The notes under the pieces: generated by a model
What the model saw: the letters and a program-made list of their open reading frames with translations, nothing else
The model's database searches: none
Told to the model about the DNA's origin: nothing
DNA from: Bacteroides sp. GM023
Lineage (GTDB): Bacteria; Bacteroidota; Bacteroidia; Bacteroidales; Bacteroidaceae
Assembly: GCF_014750685.1 (NCBI RefSeq)
Contig: NZ_JAAXGE010000004.1
Location: 124,001-188,000 of the forward strand
Direction of reading: 5' to 3'
DNA length: 64,000 nucleotides
Translations under genes and position numbers: made by a program
Part shown: positions 1 to 9,927 of the stretch, piece by piece
Layout: every line of letters starts with the position of its first letter
Numbering within the stretch: position 1 is the stretch's first letter

Positions 1-1
1 G

Positions 2-991
2 CAAGTATGGGTGGATAAAATCGATTTGGAACGTTATGGCGGAGAAGCATCTTTTAAAAAGAATTTGCAGCAGATGTTTCATAATACAACCCGCTTTTGG
101 AATGAAAGTCCCAATAAGTTTAACTATTATTTCCGGTTTGTTCCTGCTGACGAATTGTGTGTGTATGATATTCAGGGAGATAAAGACAGATACGGAGAGT
201 TTCAGAGAAAGGCTTTCGGTCGGCTTGATTTGTCGAAATATGACTTTGTGTTGTTTCTGGCGTTGGGCGCAAAGAATGAAGGACTATCTTGTGGTGGCGG
301 TGGAGCCAGTGGGCAGTCGGTGGTGATGTGTTATGTTCGTGAAGCTCATAACATTTTTACAGATGCGCTATATCCCGATCAGGGGACATATAGTAATCTA
401 GGGCACGAGTATGGACATGTGCGTGGTGCTACAGATTTATATCAATATATGATTGCTGCAGAAGATAATCCGATAAGTCATGAGAAATTAACTCCTCCTA
501 AATGTAATATGGGGACTGGATATCGCGTCTGGAGTGATTATTGTTCGGCTTTATTCAATTATACAGCAAAAATGAGACCACTGGATAAAGACTTGTCAGA
601 CAAAGTCTTTCCTCGTAAACTAGTGATTAAAGTGGGTAAAATGGGGAAACCGTTATCTAATTGTACAGTGAATTTTTATGGAACTCGTGCCGGTGGTAAA
701 TATAATAAGCGGGATGTATATCCGAAAGCTTACAGAACATACACTACCAGTAAACGAGGCATAATTGAGATAACTGATTTGTATAAGTTGTATCATCCCG
801 ATATGACAGATGCCAATATTCCTCCCAAAGAACCACAAGATTTATTCCCATATTCTTATTGGTTTAGTTTTCTAGTAGAAATAATAGATGAGGTGGGACA
901 AAAGAAATATGTATGGCTTCCTGATGTGGAACTACAGAGAAAGCATTTGGAAACAGGTAATGATACTTATACGGTTAATGTAACATTTTAA
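2..991 (+). CDS. Secreted metalloprotease-like protein, HExxHxxGxxD family (5' end outside window)
   Basis: The frame is open to the left edge. The first visible residues (QVWVDK) align with the RVFVAVDK region of the full-length paralogue at 29444-30532, so the real start and signal peptide lie upstream. A GTG at position 11 is only an internal codon. Counting from that GTG, H132-E-Y-G-H136-V-R-G139-A-T-D142 gives the HExxHxxGxxD zinc-binding pattern seen in metzincin-like proteases. A Cys-Gly-rich stretch (SCGGGG, about residues 93-98) is also shared with the paralogue. The C-terminal third (about 205-326) resembles a small beta-sandwich or carboxypeptidase-regulatory-like domain. The protein probably acts on protein outside the cytoplasm. 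It lies 12 bp before the next protease gene, so the two are likely co-transcribed. The peptidase family is not identified; protease activity is inferred from the motif only. Confidence 0.7.
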   Translation, partial: QVWVDKIDLERYGGEASFKKNLQQMFHNTTRFWNESPNKFNYYFRFVPADELCVYDIQGDKDRYGEFQRKAFGRLDLSKYDFVLFLALGAKNEGLSCGGGGASGQSVVMCYVREAHNIFTDALYPDQGTYSNLGHEYGHVRGATDLYQYMIAAEDNPISHEKLTPPKCNMGTGYRVWSDYCSALFNYTAKMRPLDKDLSDKVFPRKLVIKVGKMGKPLSNCTVNFYGTRAGGKYNKRDVYPKAYRTYTTSKRGIIEITDLYKLYHPDMTDANIPPKEPQDLFPYSYWFSFLVEIIDEVGQKKYVWLPDVELQRKHLETGNDTYTVNVTF

Positions 992-1003
992 AAGTAAAGT
1001 AAT

Positions 1004-2335
1004 ATGTGCTGTAGTAAGCGAAATTTTATCTATTTGTTTTGTGGATTGATGTTGGCCCTTAATATACAAATGTTGCAGGCTAAGTTGGGAAATAAAATTA
1101 TTTTTATTCCGGAAGATGATCTTAAAAAGCACGGTTTTGATGTTCCTGATGGTAGATTTGGCTATGATTGTATGGCAGAGTCTGATAATCTGGTTATTTT
1201 CTGGGAGAGGTCTTTTGGCAGGGAACCTGCTGTAAACATGGATGAGAGTAAACGATTTTATCCGAATGAGATATTGAGTGAGGGCGAACGGTACTATCGT
1301 TATTTTGTAGACAAATTGAAATTTGTGCAGAAAGGGAAATCTTATACTGATAAGTATAAGATGATTATATGGATGTATGATGACAATGAGAAGACAGTCT
1401 ATGGTGGTGCTCATGACAATGTCGGAATGACCTGGTTTCGTCCGTGCAGAATAAACGGGTATCCTTACTGTACACTTGCTCACGAGTTAGGGCATTCTTT
1501 TCAGTTTATGGTTGAGGCAGATGGTGGCAAAGGATTTCCGGGGACGACACTCTATGAGTATACTTCTCAATGGATGCTATGGCAGGTACATCCAGACTGG
1601 GTGACTATTGAGAATTATCATTTGAATAATTACATGAAACAGACACATTATACATTGTTTCATAAAACGAACCAATATTGTGCTCCGCAGTTTATGGAGT
1701 ACTGGTCTTATAAGCATGGATTGCCGGTGATAGGCAGAATGTGGAGTGAAGCTTTAAAAGAAGAGGACCCAGTGTCCACTTATATGCGAATAACGAAGAC
1801 TTCTCAAGATTTGTTTAATGAAGAAATCTATGATGCGGCAACTCGTTTTGTAACTTGGGATCTTCCCCGCATAAAATCAGTTTGTAGTTCTTATGCTAAT
1901 GAGCATCGTTGTAAATTAAAGAAAATGGGGAACGGATGGTATCAAATAACAAAAGAATATTGTCCACAAAGTTATGGTTATAATGCAATTAGATTGAAGG
2001 TTCCTAAAGGAGGGACAGTCATAGACTTGACTTTTGAGGGAATGGCTGGAAATGAAGGTTTTTATTCGGAAAATAAGGCGTATGCAGGGTGGCGTTACGG
2101 CTTTGTTGCCATGCAGAAGAATGGAAAGAGAATTTATAGTAAGATGAATAGAGCTGTAAATAGCGTGAATCAAACTGTTAATTTTATAGTTCCTGACGAT
2201 ACCCAGTTCTTGTGGCTTGTCGTGACAGGAGCACCAGATAAACATACGAAATATCATCAGAAAATGGAGCAAGTCGCTGAATGGCCATATCGGATAAAGA
2301 TCAGTAAGACTTCATTTCATCCAGATACTTTGTAA
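1004..2335 (+). CDS. Secreted DUF6055-like putative zinc metalloprotease
   Basis: 443 residues with an N-terminal hydrophobic signal peptide (cleavage near residue 26, after LQA). H160-E-L-G-H164-S-F-Q is an HExxH zinc motif. About 25 residues on, the YEYTSQW segment carries Glu185, which is conserved in the paralogue at 15549-17219 and could be the third zinc ligand of a gluzincin-type site. The rest of the chain aligns over its whole length with the C-terminal 400 residues of that paralogue (shared blocks such as EIYDAA, RF-TWDLPRI and SYGYNAI). The C-terminal 130 residues look like a beta-sandwich. I place it in the DUF6055 group from memory; activity is inferred. The stop codon lies inside a terminator-like hairpin, so this gene probably ends the transcript that begins left of the window. 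Confidence 0.72.
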   Translation: MCCSKRNFIYLFCGLMLALNIQMLQAKLGNKIIFIPEDDLKKHGFDVPDGRFGYDCMAESDNLVIFWERSFGREPAVNMDESKRFYPNEILSEGERYYRYFVDKLKFVQKGKSYTDKYKMIIWMYDDNEKTVYGGAHDNVGMTWFRPCRINGYPYCTLAHELGHSFQFMVEADGGKGFPGTTLYEYTSQWMLWQVHPDWVTIENYHLNNYMKQTHYTLFHKTNQYCAPQFMEYWSYKHGLPVIGRMWSEALKEEDPVSTYMRITKTSQDLFNEEIYDAATRFVTWDLPRIKSVCSSYANEHRCKLKKMGNGWYQITKEYCPQSYGYNAIRLKVPKGGTVIDLTFEGMAGNEGFYSENKAYAGWRYGFVAMQKNGKRIYSKMNRAVNSVNQTVNFIVPDDTQFLWLVVTGAPDKHTKYHQKMEQVAEWPYRIKISKTSFHPDTL

Positions 2336-2356
2336 TGGAATGATTGAAGTATCTGG
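2321..2356 (+). terminator. Putative terminator hairpin overlapping the stop codon
   Basis: CCAGATACTT (2321-2330) and AAGTATCTGG (2347-2356) form a perfect 10-bp stem with a 16-nt loop that contains the stop codon of the preceding protease gene. No long T tract follows, so it may act as a 3' end stabiliser rather than a strong intrinsic terminator. Confidence 0.5.
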
Positions 2357-2719
2357 TTATGGAGGTTATTATTTGAGATGGGAAAAGTGTGGTATCGGAT
2401 TGAAAAATATGATAATAAAGTACTTGATATTTATTCTATTTAGATGAAAGTGACCTGATAGTGAAAAGAGATTTGTTTGTAGAAATAAAATATGAGCAAT
2501 AAAATGGTACATGATCTAGGATAATAATTGGTGAAATACAGAGCAGTAAGTGAAAAGATCTCACGTTTTACTATATTGTTGTTCTTTTGTACGCAATTTG
2601 CCTTGACTTTACTGGTATACGTCTACCTTAGTGGGCAGAAGATAATCTGATTGGCTTTTATAACTAAGAGTTATATTTCTTTTGTCTTTAGAGTATTAAC
2701 CTGATTAATCTATATAACA
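2336..2719 (+). other. 384-bp intergenic region holding promoter P1
   Basis: No credible gene is present. The left half is AT-rich with no structure beyond the terminator arm. The right half carries the half-sites and -7 box described separately (2566-2631). A small perfect hairpin, TATAACT-AAG-AGTTATA (2659-2675), lies in what would be the 5' leader of the fucosidase gene. Confidence 0.6.
2566..2631 (+). promoter_or_regulatory. Promoter P1: paired 21-bp-period half-sites plus -7 box
   Basis: Half-sites TTTTACTATATT (2566-2577) and TTGTACGCAATT (2587-2598) start exactly 21 bp apart. A -7-like box TACCTTAG (2624-2631) starts 58 bp after the first half-site. The same arrangement with the same distances recurs at 24121 and 27105. 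The -7 box here departs from TAnnTTTG at one position, so P1 may be weaker or more activator-dependent. It would drive the two GH29 genes and possibly the SusC/SusD operon downstream. Confidence 0.7.
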
Positions 2720-4354
2720 ATGCTAATATCTATGATGAACAAGATTATTCTCAGTTTAGTGTTTTTATTTCTGATGGGGGATATTTATTGCCAGCAAAAT
2801 GTATTTGACACTGATATCCCATTAGCTCCAGCGGAATATAGAAGACCGGATGGATATGATCCAGTTTCTTATCGCTACAGATATTCATTATCTGATCTTA
2901 AAGATAAATTTTCGAAAGAAATGATGCGGAATGCAAAGGGTGTTTATGATAAAGTAATGCGCGTTAACTGCAGCGGTAAATGGAAACCTACGAGAATGTC
3001 TATTGATCAACATGTGGCACCTGAATGGTTTGAAGATAGTAAATTCGGAATGTTTATTGATTGGGGACTTTGGTCGGTAAGTGGATGGGCGGAAAAAACT
3101 AAAGGAGCTATGTATCCCGATTGGTATGAATTTCACCTTTATAATCACTCTAGTTTTATGAAATATCACGAGAAAAACTGGGGAAAGGGTTTTGAAAGAG
3201 ATGATCTGATTCCTCTTTTCAGGGCAGAGAACTATCAACCGGAGAAAATTATTGATATAGCGGTTGAGGCAGGAATGAAATATGTGATTCCGTTTAGCAA
3301 ACACCATAGTGGATTTTGCCTATGGCCCTCATCTTTTACGCACAGAGATGTAGGTAATATGTTGGGGAAAGACCTGATTGCCCCGATAGTTGACTGTTGC
3401 AAAAAGAATGGCCTGAAATTTGGATTCTATTTTAGCACGGACGAATGGGAGTATCCCGTTATTGATCAGGATGGAATGTTGAAAATTAGGAAATGGGGAG
3501 GGCATTATGAACCATATAATCCAATACAGGAGGGAAGAACTTCAGGAAAAATAGCGGTGACAGACTTTGCCAAGGACTACATCATTCCTCAAGCAGTTGA
3601 ATTTATAGATAAATATGATCCTGACATTCTTTGGTATGACGGTGAATGGAATGCTCCCGTGGAGTTATTAGGTAGCTATGACATTTCCGCCTATTTTTAT
3701 AATCAGGCTGAAACGCGGAAAGAGGTAGCTGTTAATGACCGTTATGGACTGGAGAACGGGAAACGGTTACGGTCCCGCAGAGGGGATTTCTTTACTAGTG
3801 AATACGGAGACATGTCTGATGATAATAGGATCCGACATGCATGGGAGGAATGTCGGGGTATTAGCCAGTCATATGGTTTTAATTGGCAGGATACTGACGA
3901 AAATATCATCAGCTCAAAAGAATTTATTGATATGTTTGTTGATATCGTTTCTAAAGGCGGAAACTTATTGTTGATTGTTAATCTGGATGCACAAGGAGCT
4001 TTACCTGAGATTCAAGAGAAGCGTTTGAAAGATATTGGCAGATGGCTTAAAATTAATGGTGAGGGCATTTACTATACCCGGGCATATTCTACGCCAGTCG
4101 AAGAAAACATACATTATACGCGCAGTAAAGATAATAAAACGATTTATGCTATATCAACAGAATGGCCGGGCAGAAAATTACAATTAGTATCGGTGAAGCC
4201 TGCAAAGCACTCTGAAATTTATATGCTAGGGGTTGAAAGGCCCTTAAAGTGGAATCATAAAAATGGAATAACGACTATTACTATTCCTAAAAGTTTGCAG
4301 GAAGTATCAAATAGGCCATGTGACTTCGCTTATACTTTTCGTATTCATCAATAA
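2720..4354 (+). CDS. GH29 alpha-L-fucosidase (GH29-A type)
   Basis: 544 residues with a signal peptide (hydrophobic 9-20, cleavage near YCQ). The catalytic (beta/alpha)8 domain is clear: FGMFIDWGLWS (about 109-119), KHHSGF (about 194-199), GLKFGFYFS, and D-I-L-W-Y-D307-G-E-W holding the expected nucleophile Asp307. A C-terminal beta-sandwich follows from about residue 440. GH29 enzymes release alpha-L-fucose with retention of configuration; the FG-x-FIDWG and WYDGEW context fits the broad-specificity A subfamily. It is secreted, probably periplasmic. It is the first gene after promoter P1 and is followed at 141 bp by a second, different GH29. Alternative starts at 2732 or 2735 (MMNK) are possible. 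Confidence 0.9.
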   Translation: MLISMMNKIILSLVFLFLMGDIYCQQNVFDTDIPLAPAEYRRPDGYDPVSYRYRYSLSDLKDKFSKEMMRNAKGVYDKVMRVNCSGKWKPTRMSIDQHVAPEWFEDSKFGMFIDWGLWSVSGWAEKTKGAMYPDWYEFHLYNHSSFMKYHEKNWGKGFERDDLIPLFRAENYQPEKIIDIAVEAGMKYVIPFSKHHSGFCLWPSSFTHRDVGNMLGKDLIAPIVDCCKKNGLKFGFYFSTDEWEYPVIDQDGMLKIRKWGGHYEPYNPIQEGRTSGKIAVTDFAKDYIIPQAVEFIDKYDPDILWYDGEWNAPVELLGSYDISAYFYNQAETRKEVAVNDRYGLENGKRLRSRRGDFFTSEYGDMSDDNRIRHAWEECRGISQSYGFNWQDTDENIISSKEFIDMFVDIVSKGGNLLLIVNLDAQGALPEIQEKRLKDIGRWLKINGEGIYYTRAYSTPVEENIHYTRSKDNKTIYAISTEWPGRKLQLVSVKPAKHSEIYMLGVERPLKWNHKNGITTITIPKSLQEVSNRPCDFAYTFRIHQ

Positions 4355-4495
4355 ATAAGTCATAATTTAAAGATATATGGTGAAAAATATATTGCGATCA
4401 AGAATATCATAGATGAGTCAGGTACGTATTATACTATTGTAGCAAAAATGTTTTGAATAACTGAAATGGAAATATTAATTTAGTCTAAAAGAATT

Positions 4496-6637
4496 ATGAG
4501 TTGTAGATTATCTTTTATGTTGTTATGTATGGCTATGTTAGCTTCTTGTATCTCCACTAAAATGGATCCACCGCAACCGTATGGAGCATTGCCTACAGAT
4601 CGTCAACTAGCTTGGCATGAAATGGAAATGTATAATATGATTGAATTCAATCAGAACAATGCACTTGATATTCATTGGGGATGGGGTAATGAGTCTCCGG
4701 AACTAGTGAATCCTGTAGATTTTGACGCAGAAAAAATAGTTCTTCTTGCAAAAAAAATAGGTTCGAAAGGATTTCTCATCAATGCAAAGCATCATGGTGG
4801 GTTCTGTATGTGGCCAACGAAAACCACTGATTATAATATTTCTAAATCACCTTGGAAAGATGGCAAAGGAGATTGGGTTGGCGAATGGGCGAAGGCTTGT
4901 CGTAAGCATGGGCTTAAACTCGGACTTTACTTATCGCCGTGGGATAGAAATGCTGCATGTTTCGGAACGCCCGAATATCTGAAAATGTATAAGGAACAAC
5001 TAACAGAATTGTGTACCAATTATGGAGAACTGTTTACTCTTTGGTTTGATGGTGCTCCAGGTGCCGGTGGTTCGGGATATTACGGAGGTGCTAATGAATA
5101 TCGTGGCGGATTCATCGAATATTACGACTGGGATAATATTTATGCGATTGTCAGAGAACTCCAACCCAACGCTGTCATTTTTAATGACCCCGGACCTGAT
5201 ATCCGTTGGGTAGGAAATGAGGATGGATATGCCGGAAGATATAAAAAAACTTGTTGGGCAACATTATTCCCTGAAGGAAACTGGAACATGAGACCACGCC
5301 CTAATAGTGACGGTGAGCGGATTAAAATGTTGAATGAGGGACAACGACATGGGAAATATTGGATTCCGGCAGAGTGTGACTTTTCGCTAAAAAGGCGTTT
5401 TGCTTATCATACTACAGATAGCTTGACTACTAAAAGCCCTCAAAAATTATTTGATATCTATCTTGCGAGTGTTGGGTTGGGGCAGGGATTTGATATGTGT
5501 CTTCCTTTAACTCCAAAAGGAGTAATGGAGTGGAGAGATGTCAAATCTTTGGAAGGTTTCGCTGAATTAATGAATAAAACTTTTAGCAAAAATTTTATTA
5601 AAGGAGCACGTTTGGTGCCATCTAATGTGCGTGGGAATATAACTAGGCATTATGGTACTGCAAAGCTTACAGACAATGACCGGTATTCTTATTGGGCGAC
5701 TGACGATACAGTAACAAATGCATCATTGATGATAGAACTTCCAAAGAAACAAGTTTTTAATCTGATAAAAGTGCGTGAAAACATAAAATTAGGTCAACGA
5801 ATCGACTCTATGAAAGTCGATGCTTGGGTAGATGGTGGCTGGAAAGAAATAGCAGAGGCTACCAGCATAGGGGCGTGTCGAATTATTCGTCTTGAGAATG
5901 ATTTGAATACAGACAGAATCCGTTTACGCTTTTTTGCCCCAGTAGCATTGGCTGTGAGTGAAGTAAGTCTGTTTAAAGAACCTGATAATTTAGAAGCACC
6001 AAAAATTTATAGAAAGAAGGATGGAATGGTGAGTATAAGAACAGACCGGCCTGTAATTTCTATCCGATATACAACAGACGGAACCGAACCGTCATTTACC
6101 TCAAATGAGTATAAAGAGCCATTCCTTTTTGATAAACAGGGAGTTGTAAGAGCAGCAGTTTTTACATCTGATAAAAAAAATGGAGAGATTACTTCAGTGA
6201 TTTTTGATCAGTGCAAGAAGAATTGGAAAATTATATCACCTGTTAAATCTGGTGTTGATAATATGATTGATGATAATGTAGAGAGTTACTTCCATACATA
6301 TGATGCTGGTAATAAGAAAGAATTTGTACCCGGTGAGGTTATTGTTGATATGGGAACTACTATTCCTGTGTCCGAGATCATTTACACTCCACGTCAGGAT
6401 ATGTATAGAAATGTGGATGGAGTCATTGAAAATTATGAAATTTATTTGAGTGAAGATGGACTGAAATGGGAAATGGCTTCAAAGGGTGTCTTTCAGAACA
6501 TTAGGCAGACACTTGTGCCTCAGGAAATTAAGTTAAATAAGGTTTATCGGTCACGTTATCTGAAATTTGTGGTCAATGGTGTGTTGGAGAAGAATTTTAT
6601 AAGTGTAGCTGAAATTGGAGTGCGAACTGTTGACTAA
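4496..6637 (+). CDS. GH29 alpha-L-fucosidase lipoprotein with C-terminal beta-sandwich domains (GH29-B type)
   Basis: 713 residues. The lipoprotein signal ends in LASC (lipidation at Cys18), so the enzyme is membrane-anchored and possibly surface-exposed. The catalytic domain spans about 25-350: NAKHHGGFCMWP (about 96-107), GLYLSPWDR, F-T-L-W-F-D185-G-A-P-G with nucleophile Asp185, and RWVGNEDG with Glu242 as candidate acid/base. After it come an F5/8-type-C-like segment (about 370-505), a chitobiase-C-like segment (IRYTTDGTEPS, about 520-575) and a second F5/8-like domain to the end. This layout is typical of GH29-B alpha-1,3/1,4-fucosidases, which act on branched Lewis-type or similar fucose. 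It complements the preceding GH29-A enzyme and is probably in the same transcript. Confidence 0.9.
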   Translation: MSCRLSFMLLCMAMLASCISTKMDPPQPYGALPTDRQLAWHEMEMYNMIEFNQNNALDIHWGWGNESPELVNPVDFDAEKIVLLAKKIGSKGFLINAKHHGGFCMWPTKTTDYNISKSPWKDGKGDWVGEWAKACRKHGLKLGLYLSPWDRNAACFGTPEYLKMYKEQLTELCTNYGELFTLWFDGAPGAGGSGYYGGANEYRGGFIEYYDWDNIYAIVRELQPNAVIFNDPGPDIRWVGNEDGYAGRYKKTCWATLFPEGNWNMRPRPNSDGERIKMLNEGQRHGKYWIPAECDFSLKRRFAYHTTDSLTTKSPQKLFDIYLASVGLGQGFDMCLPLTPKGVMEWRDVKSLEGFAELMNKTFSKNFIKGARLVPSNVRGNITRHYGTAKLTDNDRYSYWATDDTVTNASLMIELPKKQVFNLIKVRENIKLGQRIDSMKVDAWVDGGWKEIAEATSIGACRIIRLENDLNTDRIRLRFFAPVALAVSEVSLFKEPDNLEAPKIYRKKDGMVSIRTDRPVISIRYTTDGTEPSFTSNEYKEPFLFDKQGVVRAAVFTSDKKNGEITSVIFDQCKKNWKIISPVKSGVDNMIDDNVESYFHTYDAGNKKEFVPGEVIVDMGTTIPVSEIIYTPRQDMYRNVDGVIENYEIYLSEDGLKWEMASKGVFQNIRQTLVPQEIKLNKVYRSRYLKFVVNGVLEKNFISVAEIGVRTVD

Positions 6638-6796
6638 TTTCTTTGTAGTGTAGAAAGGAATATTCGCTTTTGATGAGCATTGTGTAAATACCCCTTTCTG
6701 TATGTGAATAAAAAATGATTTTTGGGTGATAATTGATGAATTTTAAATTTAAAATATATATAGTTAACTGATGTCTAATTTTATAAGAAAAAGCTT

Positions 6797-9700
6797 ATGA
6801 AGTATTATTTAAGAAAGATTGCTTTTGTAACGTTGGGAGCTTTTATAGTTGCCGGCACTACGAGCCTACCGGCGATAGCTGACTCCGGAGTTAAGGGGGC
6901 AGTGTCTGCTCAACAACAGCAAAGCAAAAGACAAGTAACAGGCACTGTCACGGACGCTTTGGATGGCAGTCCCATTATTGGTGCCAATATTGCATTGAAA
7001 GGCACTCAAACAGGTGTAATATCAGATTTGGATGGTAATTATTCTATTCCAGTTAATAGTACCAAAGATATCTTAGTCGTTTCTTTTATTGGCTATAAAA
7101 CTCGGGAGGTTCCTGTAGAGACTTCAGGTATTATCGATATCAAGTTGACTTCCGATAATGAGATGCTGGACGAAGTAGTGATTGTCGGATCGGGAACACA
7201 GAAAAAAGTAAGCGTTACGGGGGCTATTTCTACCGTGAAAGGATTGGAACTTAAAGCTCCTAGTTCTTCGTTGACTAGCTCTATGGCCGGTAAATTGGCC
7301 GGTGTAATCGTTAATACCAAGAGCGGAGAACCTGGAACAGCTTCTGAATTCTTTATTCGTGGTGTATCGACTTTTGGTGGACGAGCTACTCCCTTGATTT
7401 TGCTAGACGATGTGGAAATTGCTACAGGGGATTTGGACAATATTCCAGCCGAAACCATCGAAAGTTTTTCTATCTTAAAAGACGCATCTGCAACTGCCAT
7501 TTATGGTGCTCGTGGTGCGAATGGTGTGATGCTCATCACTACCAAGAAAGGACAGGAGAATTCAAAAACCCGTATTAACATCACTTTGGAAAATTCATTC
7601 AATAAACCAATGAACTTTCCAGAGTTTGTAGATGGAGCCACTTGGATGGAAATGTATAATGAAGCTGAACTTACTCGTAATAAGTCAATTAGGCAAGGAA
7701 GATATAGCAGACAGCAAATTGAAGGAACTCGTTATGGGTTAAATCCATATGTTTATCCGGATGTGAATTGGGGTGATTTGATATTCAAGGATTTTGCGAC
7801 TAATCAACGTGCGAATATCAATATATCTGGTGGTGGTCAGAAAGTAACTTATTATATGAGTTTAAATGTGAACCACGATACTGGTTTGTTGGATTCACCC
7901 AAGTATTATTCATGGAACAATAATATCAATAACATGGGGTATAACTTCCAAAATAATATCTCTGTGAAAGTGACATCTACAACTACAATCGATTTGAACA
8001 TGAATACGCAGATTCGTAATAATCGCGGTCCTAAGAATTCGGTCGATGATTTATTTAAAATGATGTTATCTTCAAACCCTATAAACTTTCCGGCCGTGTT
8101 TCCTGCACAGGAAGGCGATCAGCATGTGAAGTATGGTAATTCCATTCTTACAGCCAATTACACAAGAATAAATCCTTATGCATATATGGCCACCACTTTT
8201 AAACAAGTGGACTCAAATATGCTACATACTACATTGAAAATTAAGCAGAACTTGGATTTTGTTACAAAAGGTTTGAGTGCAAACGCATTGGTGAACTTTA
8301 AAAACTGGTCCAGTTCTGAATATAACAGAACGATTGAACCTTATTATTATCGAGTGAAAGAAAATTCTTACGACCCCAAGAATCCTGTCTCATACGAATT
8401 AGAACGTTTAGGCACTTCAGGCAAGCAATATATTGCTGAATCCGGTATAACCAGATCTGGTGATCGTACTATTTTTATGCAGTTCCAGATAAACTATACA
8501 CGTCAATTTGGCAAACATAATGTAGGCGGTATGTTGATGTATATGCAGCGTGATTTTAAGAAGGATGTGCTTCCTAATCGTAACCAAGGTTTTTCCGGTC
8601 GTTTTACATATGATTATGGTCAGCGCTATTTACTCGAATTCAACTTTGGTTACAACGGCACAGAGCGTTTGGCAAAAGGTGACCGGTTCGAGTTTTTTCC
8701 GGCTGCTTCTTTAGGCTGGGTAGTGAGCAATGAAGCTTTCTTTGAACCCTTACGTGACAAAATCGATAATTTGAAGTTGCGTGCATCTTATGGATTGGTA
8801 GGTAGTGATGAAACAGGCACTGACTTTGGTCATTTTCTTTATTTGGATAAAGTGGAACTAGACAACATCAAATATAGTACCGGTTATGATTGGCAAACTA
8901 CATTTGGTGGCCCGAAAATTTCAAGCTATTACGTATTGGATGCTGGCTGGGAACGTTCTAAGAAGTTGGATGTCGGTTTAGAAATGACACTTTTCCGTCA
9001 TTGGAATATTACGGCAGATTATTTCTACGAAAAACGTTCGAACATTCTGATGCAAAGAAAAACATGGCCAAGTCAATTGGGATATAGTGCCACACCTTGG
9101 AGTAATGTCGGGAAGGTAGACAACTGGGGTTGGGAGTTCAGTACCAACTATCATCATTCCATTAACAAGGATTTGTCTATGGACTTTCGTGGTAACTTTA
9201 CGTATGTGGAGAACAAATATGTATATAGAGATGAACCCTATACACCGTACCCATGGAAAAGAGAAACCGGACGTCCTTTGAACTCGACATGGGGTTACAT
9301 AGCAGAAGGATTATATCAGACCGAAGATGAAATAAAATACGGTCCTAAGGTAGAACTGGGAAGTACCGCTCAAGTGGGAGATATCAAATACCGTGATTTA
9401 AACGGTGATGGTGTAATCAATGCAGATGATCAGGGAATGATTTCGGAATATGGTGGAAATCCACGTATACAATACGGATTTGGTTTGAATATAAACTATA
9501 AGAAATTTGATCTTGGAGTGTTCTTTAACGGTTCGGCTATGCGCAAGATTATGTTAACAGGTATTCATCCGTTCGGAGAGTCTGATTACAACATTTTCAA
9601 ATTTGTAGCGAAGGACTATTGGACAGAAGCTAACCCTAACCCTAATGCAGCATATCCGCGTCTTGGATTACAAAAAGCAAACTCAGACAATAACGTTGTA

Positions 9701-9907
9701 CCGAGTACATTCTGGATGCGTAATGGTAATTTTTTGCGTTTCAAGACGTTGGAAATCGGATATCGTTTCTGCAGATACGGTAGAATCTATGTGACCGGGG
9801 ATAATCTGGCTGTTTTCAGTCCATTCAAAGAATGGGATCCAGAGTTGGAGTGGTATAAATATCCGTTGCAACGTACATTCAATATAGGATTGCAATTAAA
9901 TTTCTAA
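6797..9907 (+). CDS. SusC/RagA-type TonB-dependent outer-membrane transporter
   Basis: 1036 residues. After the signal peptide comes a carboxypeptidase-regulatory-like domain (VTGTVTDALDGSPIIGANI, about 47-130), then the plug beginning near LDEVVIVGSGTQKK (about 134) with the conserved SILKDASATAIYGARGANGV segment (about 225-245), then the 22-strand barrel ending in an aromatic-rich C-terminus (FNIGLQLNF). It imports oligosaccharides released at the surface, energised by TonB, with the SusD-like lid encoded 20 bp downstream. No half-sites like P1-P3 and no good -7 box are seen in the 159-bp upstream gap, so it may be reached by read-through from P1. Confidence 0.96.
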   Translation: MKYYLRKIAFVTLGAFIVAGTTSLPAIADSGVKGAVSAQQQQSKRQVTGTVTDALDGSPIIGANIALKGTQTGVISDLDGNYSIPVNSTKDILVVSFIGYKTREVPVETSGIIDIKLTSDNEMLDEVVIVGSGTQKKVSVTGAISTVKGLELKAPSSSLTSSMAGKLAGVIVNTKSGEPGTASEFFIRGVSTFGGRATPLILLDDVEIATGDLDNIPAETIESFSILKDASATAIYGARGANGVMLITTKKGQENSKTRINITLENSFNKPMNFPEFVDGATWMEMYNEAELTRNKSIRQGRYSRQQIEGTRYGLNPYVYPDVNWGDLIFKDFATNQRANINISGGGQKVTYYMSLNVNHDTGLLDSPKYYSWNNNINNMGYNFQNNISVKVTSTTTIDLNMNTQIRNNRGPKNSVDDLFKMMLSSNPINFPAVFPAQEGDQHVKYGNSILTANYTRINPYAYMATTFKQVDSNMLHTTLKIKQNLDFVTKGLSANALVNFKNWSSSEYNRTIEPYYYRVKENSYDPKNPVSYELERLGTSGKQYIAESGITRSGDRTIFMQFQINYTRQFGKHNVGGMLMYMQRDFKKDVLPNRNQGFSGRFTYDYGQRYLLEFNFGYNGTERLAKGDRFEFFPAASLGWVVSNEAFFEPLRDKIDNLKLRASYGLVGSDETGTDFGHFLYLDKVELDNIKYSTGYDWQTTFGGPKISSYYVLDAGWERSKKLDVGLEMTLFRHWNITADYFYEKRSNILMQRKTWPSQLGYSATPWSNVGKVDNWGWEFSTNYHHSINKDLSMDFRGNFTYVENKYVYRDEPYTPYPWKRETGRPLNSTWGYIAEGLYQTEDEIKYGPKVELGSTAQVGDIKYRDLNGDGVINADDQGMISEYGGNPRIQYGFGLNINYKKFDLGVFFNGSAMRKIMLTGIHPFGESDYNIFKFVAKDYWTEANPNPNAAYPRLGLQKANSDNNVVPSTFWMRNGNFLRFKTLEIGYRFCRYGRIYVTGDNLAVFSPFKEWDPELEWYKYPLQRTFNIGLQLNF

Positions 9908-9927
9908 ACCTCTAAAAATTGTCATAT

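Noticed and set aside
11..991. GTG at position 11 as the true start of the first gene
   Set aside because: The reading frame continues to the edge and the upstream codons align with the paralogue, so the gene is cut by the window.
932..1483. Open frame of 183 residues on the minus strand
   Set aside because: It lies antisense across two protease genes whose + strand products have clear motifs; its composition is unlike a real protein and it has no signals.
6638..6796. P1-like operator before the first susC
   Set aside because: No half-sites of the P1-P3 type and no -7 box at the expected distance could be found.
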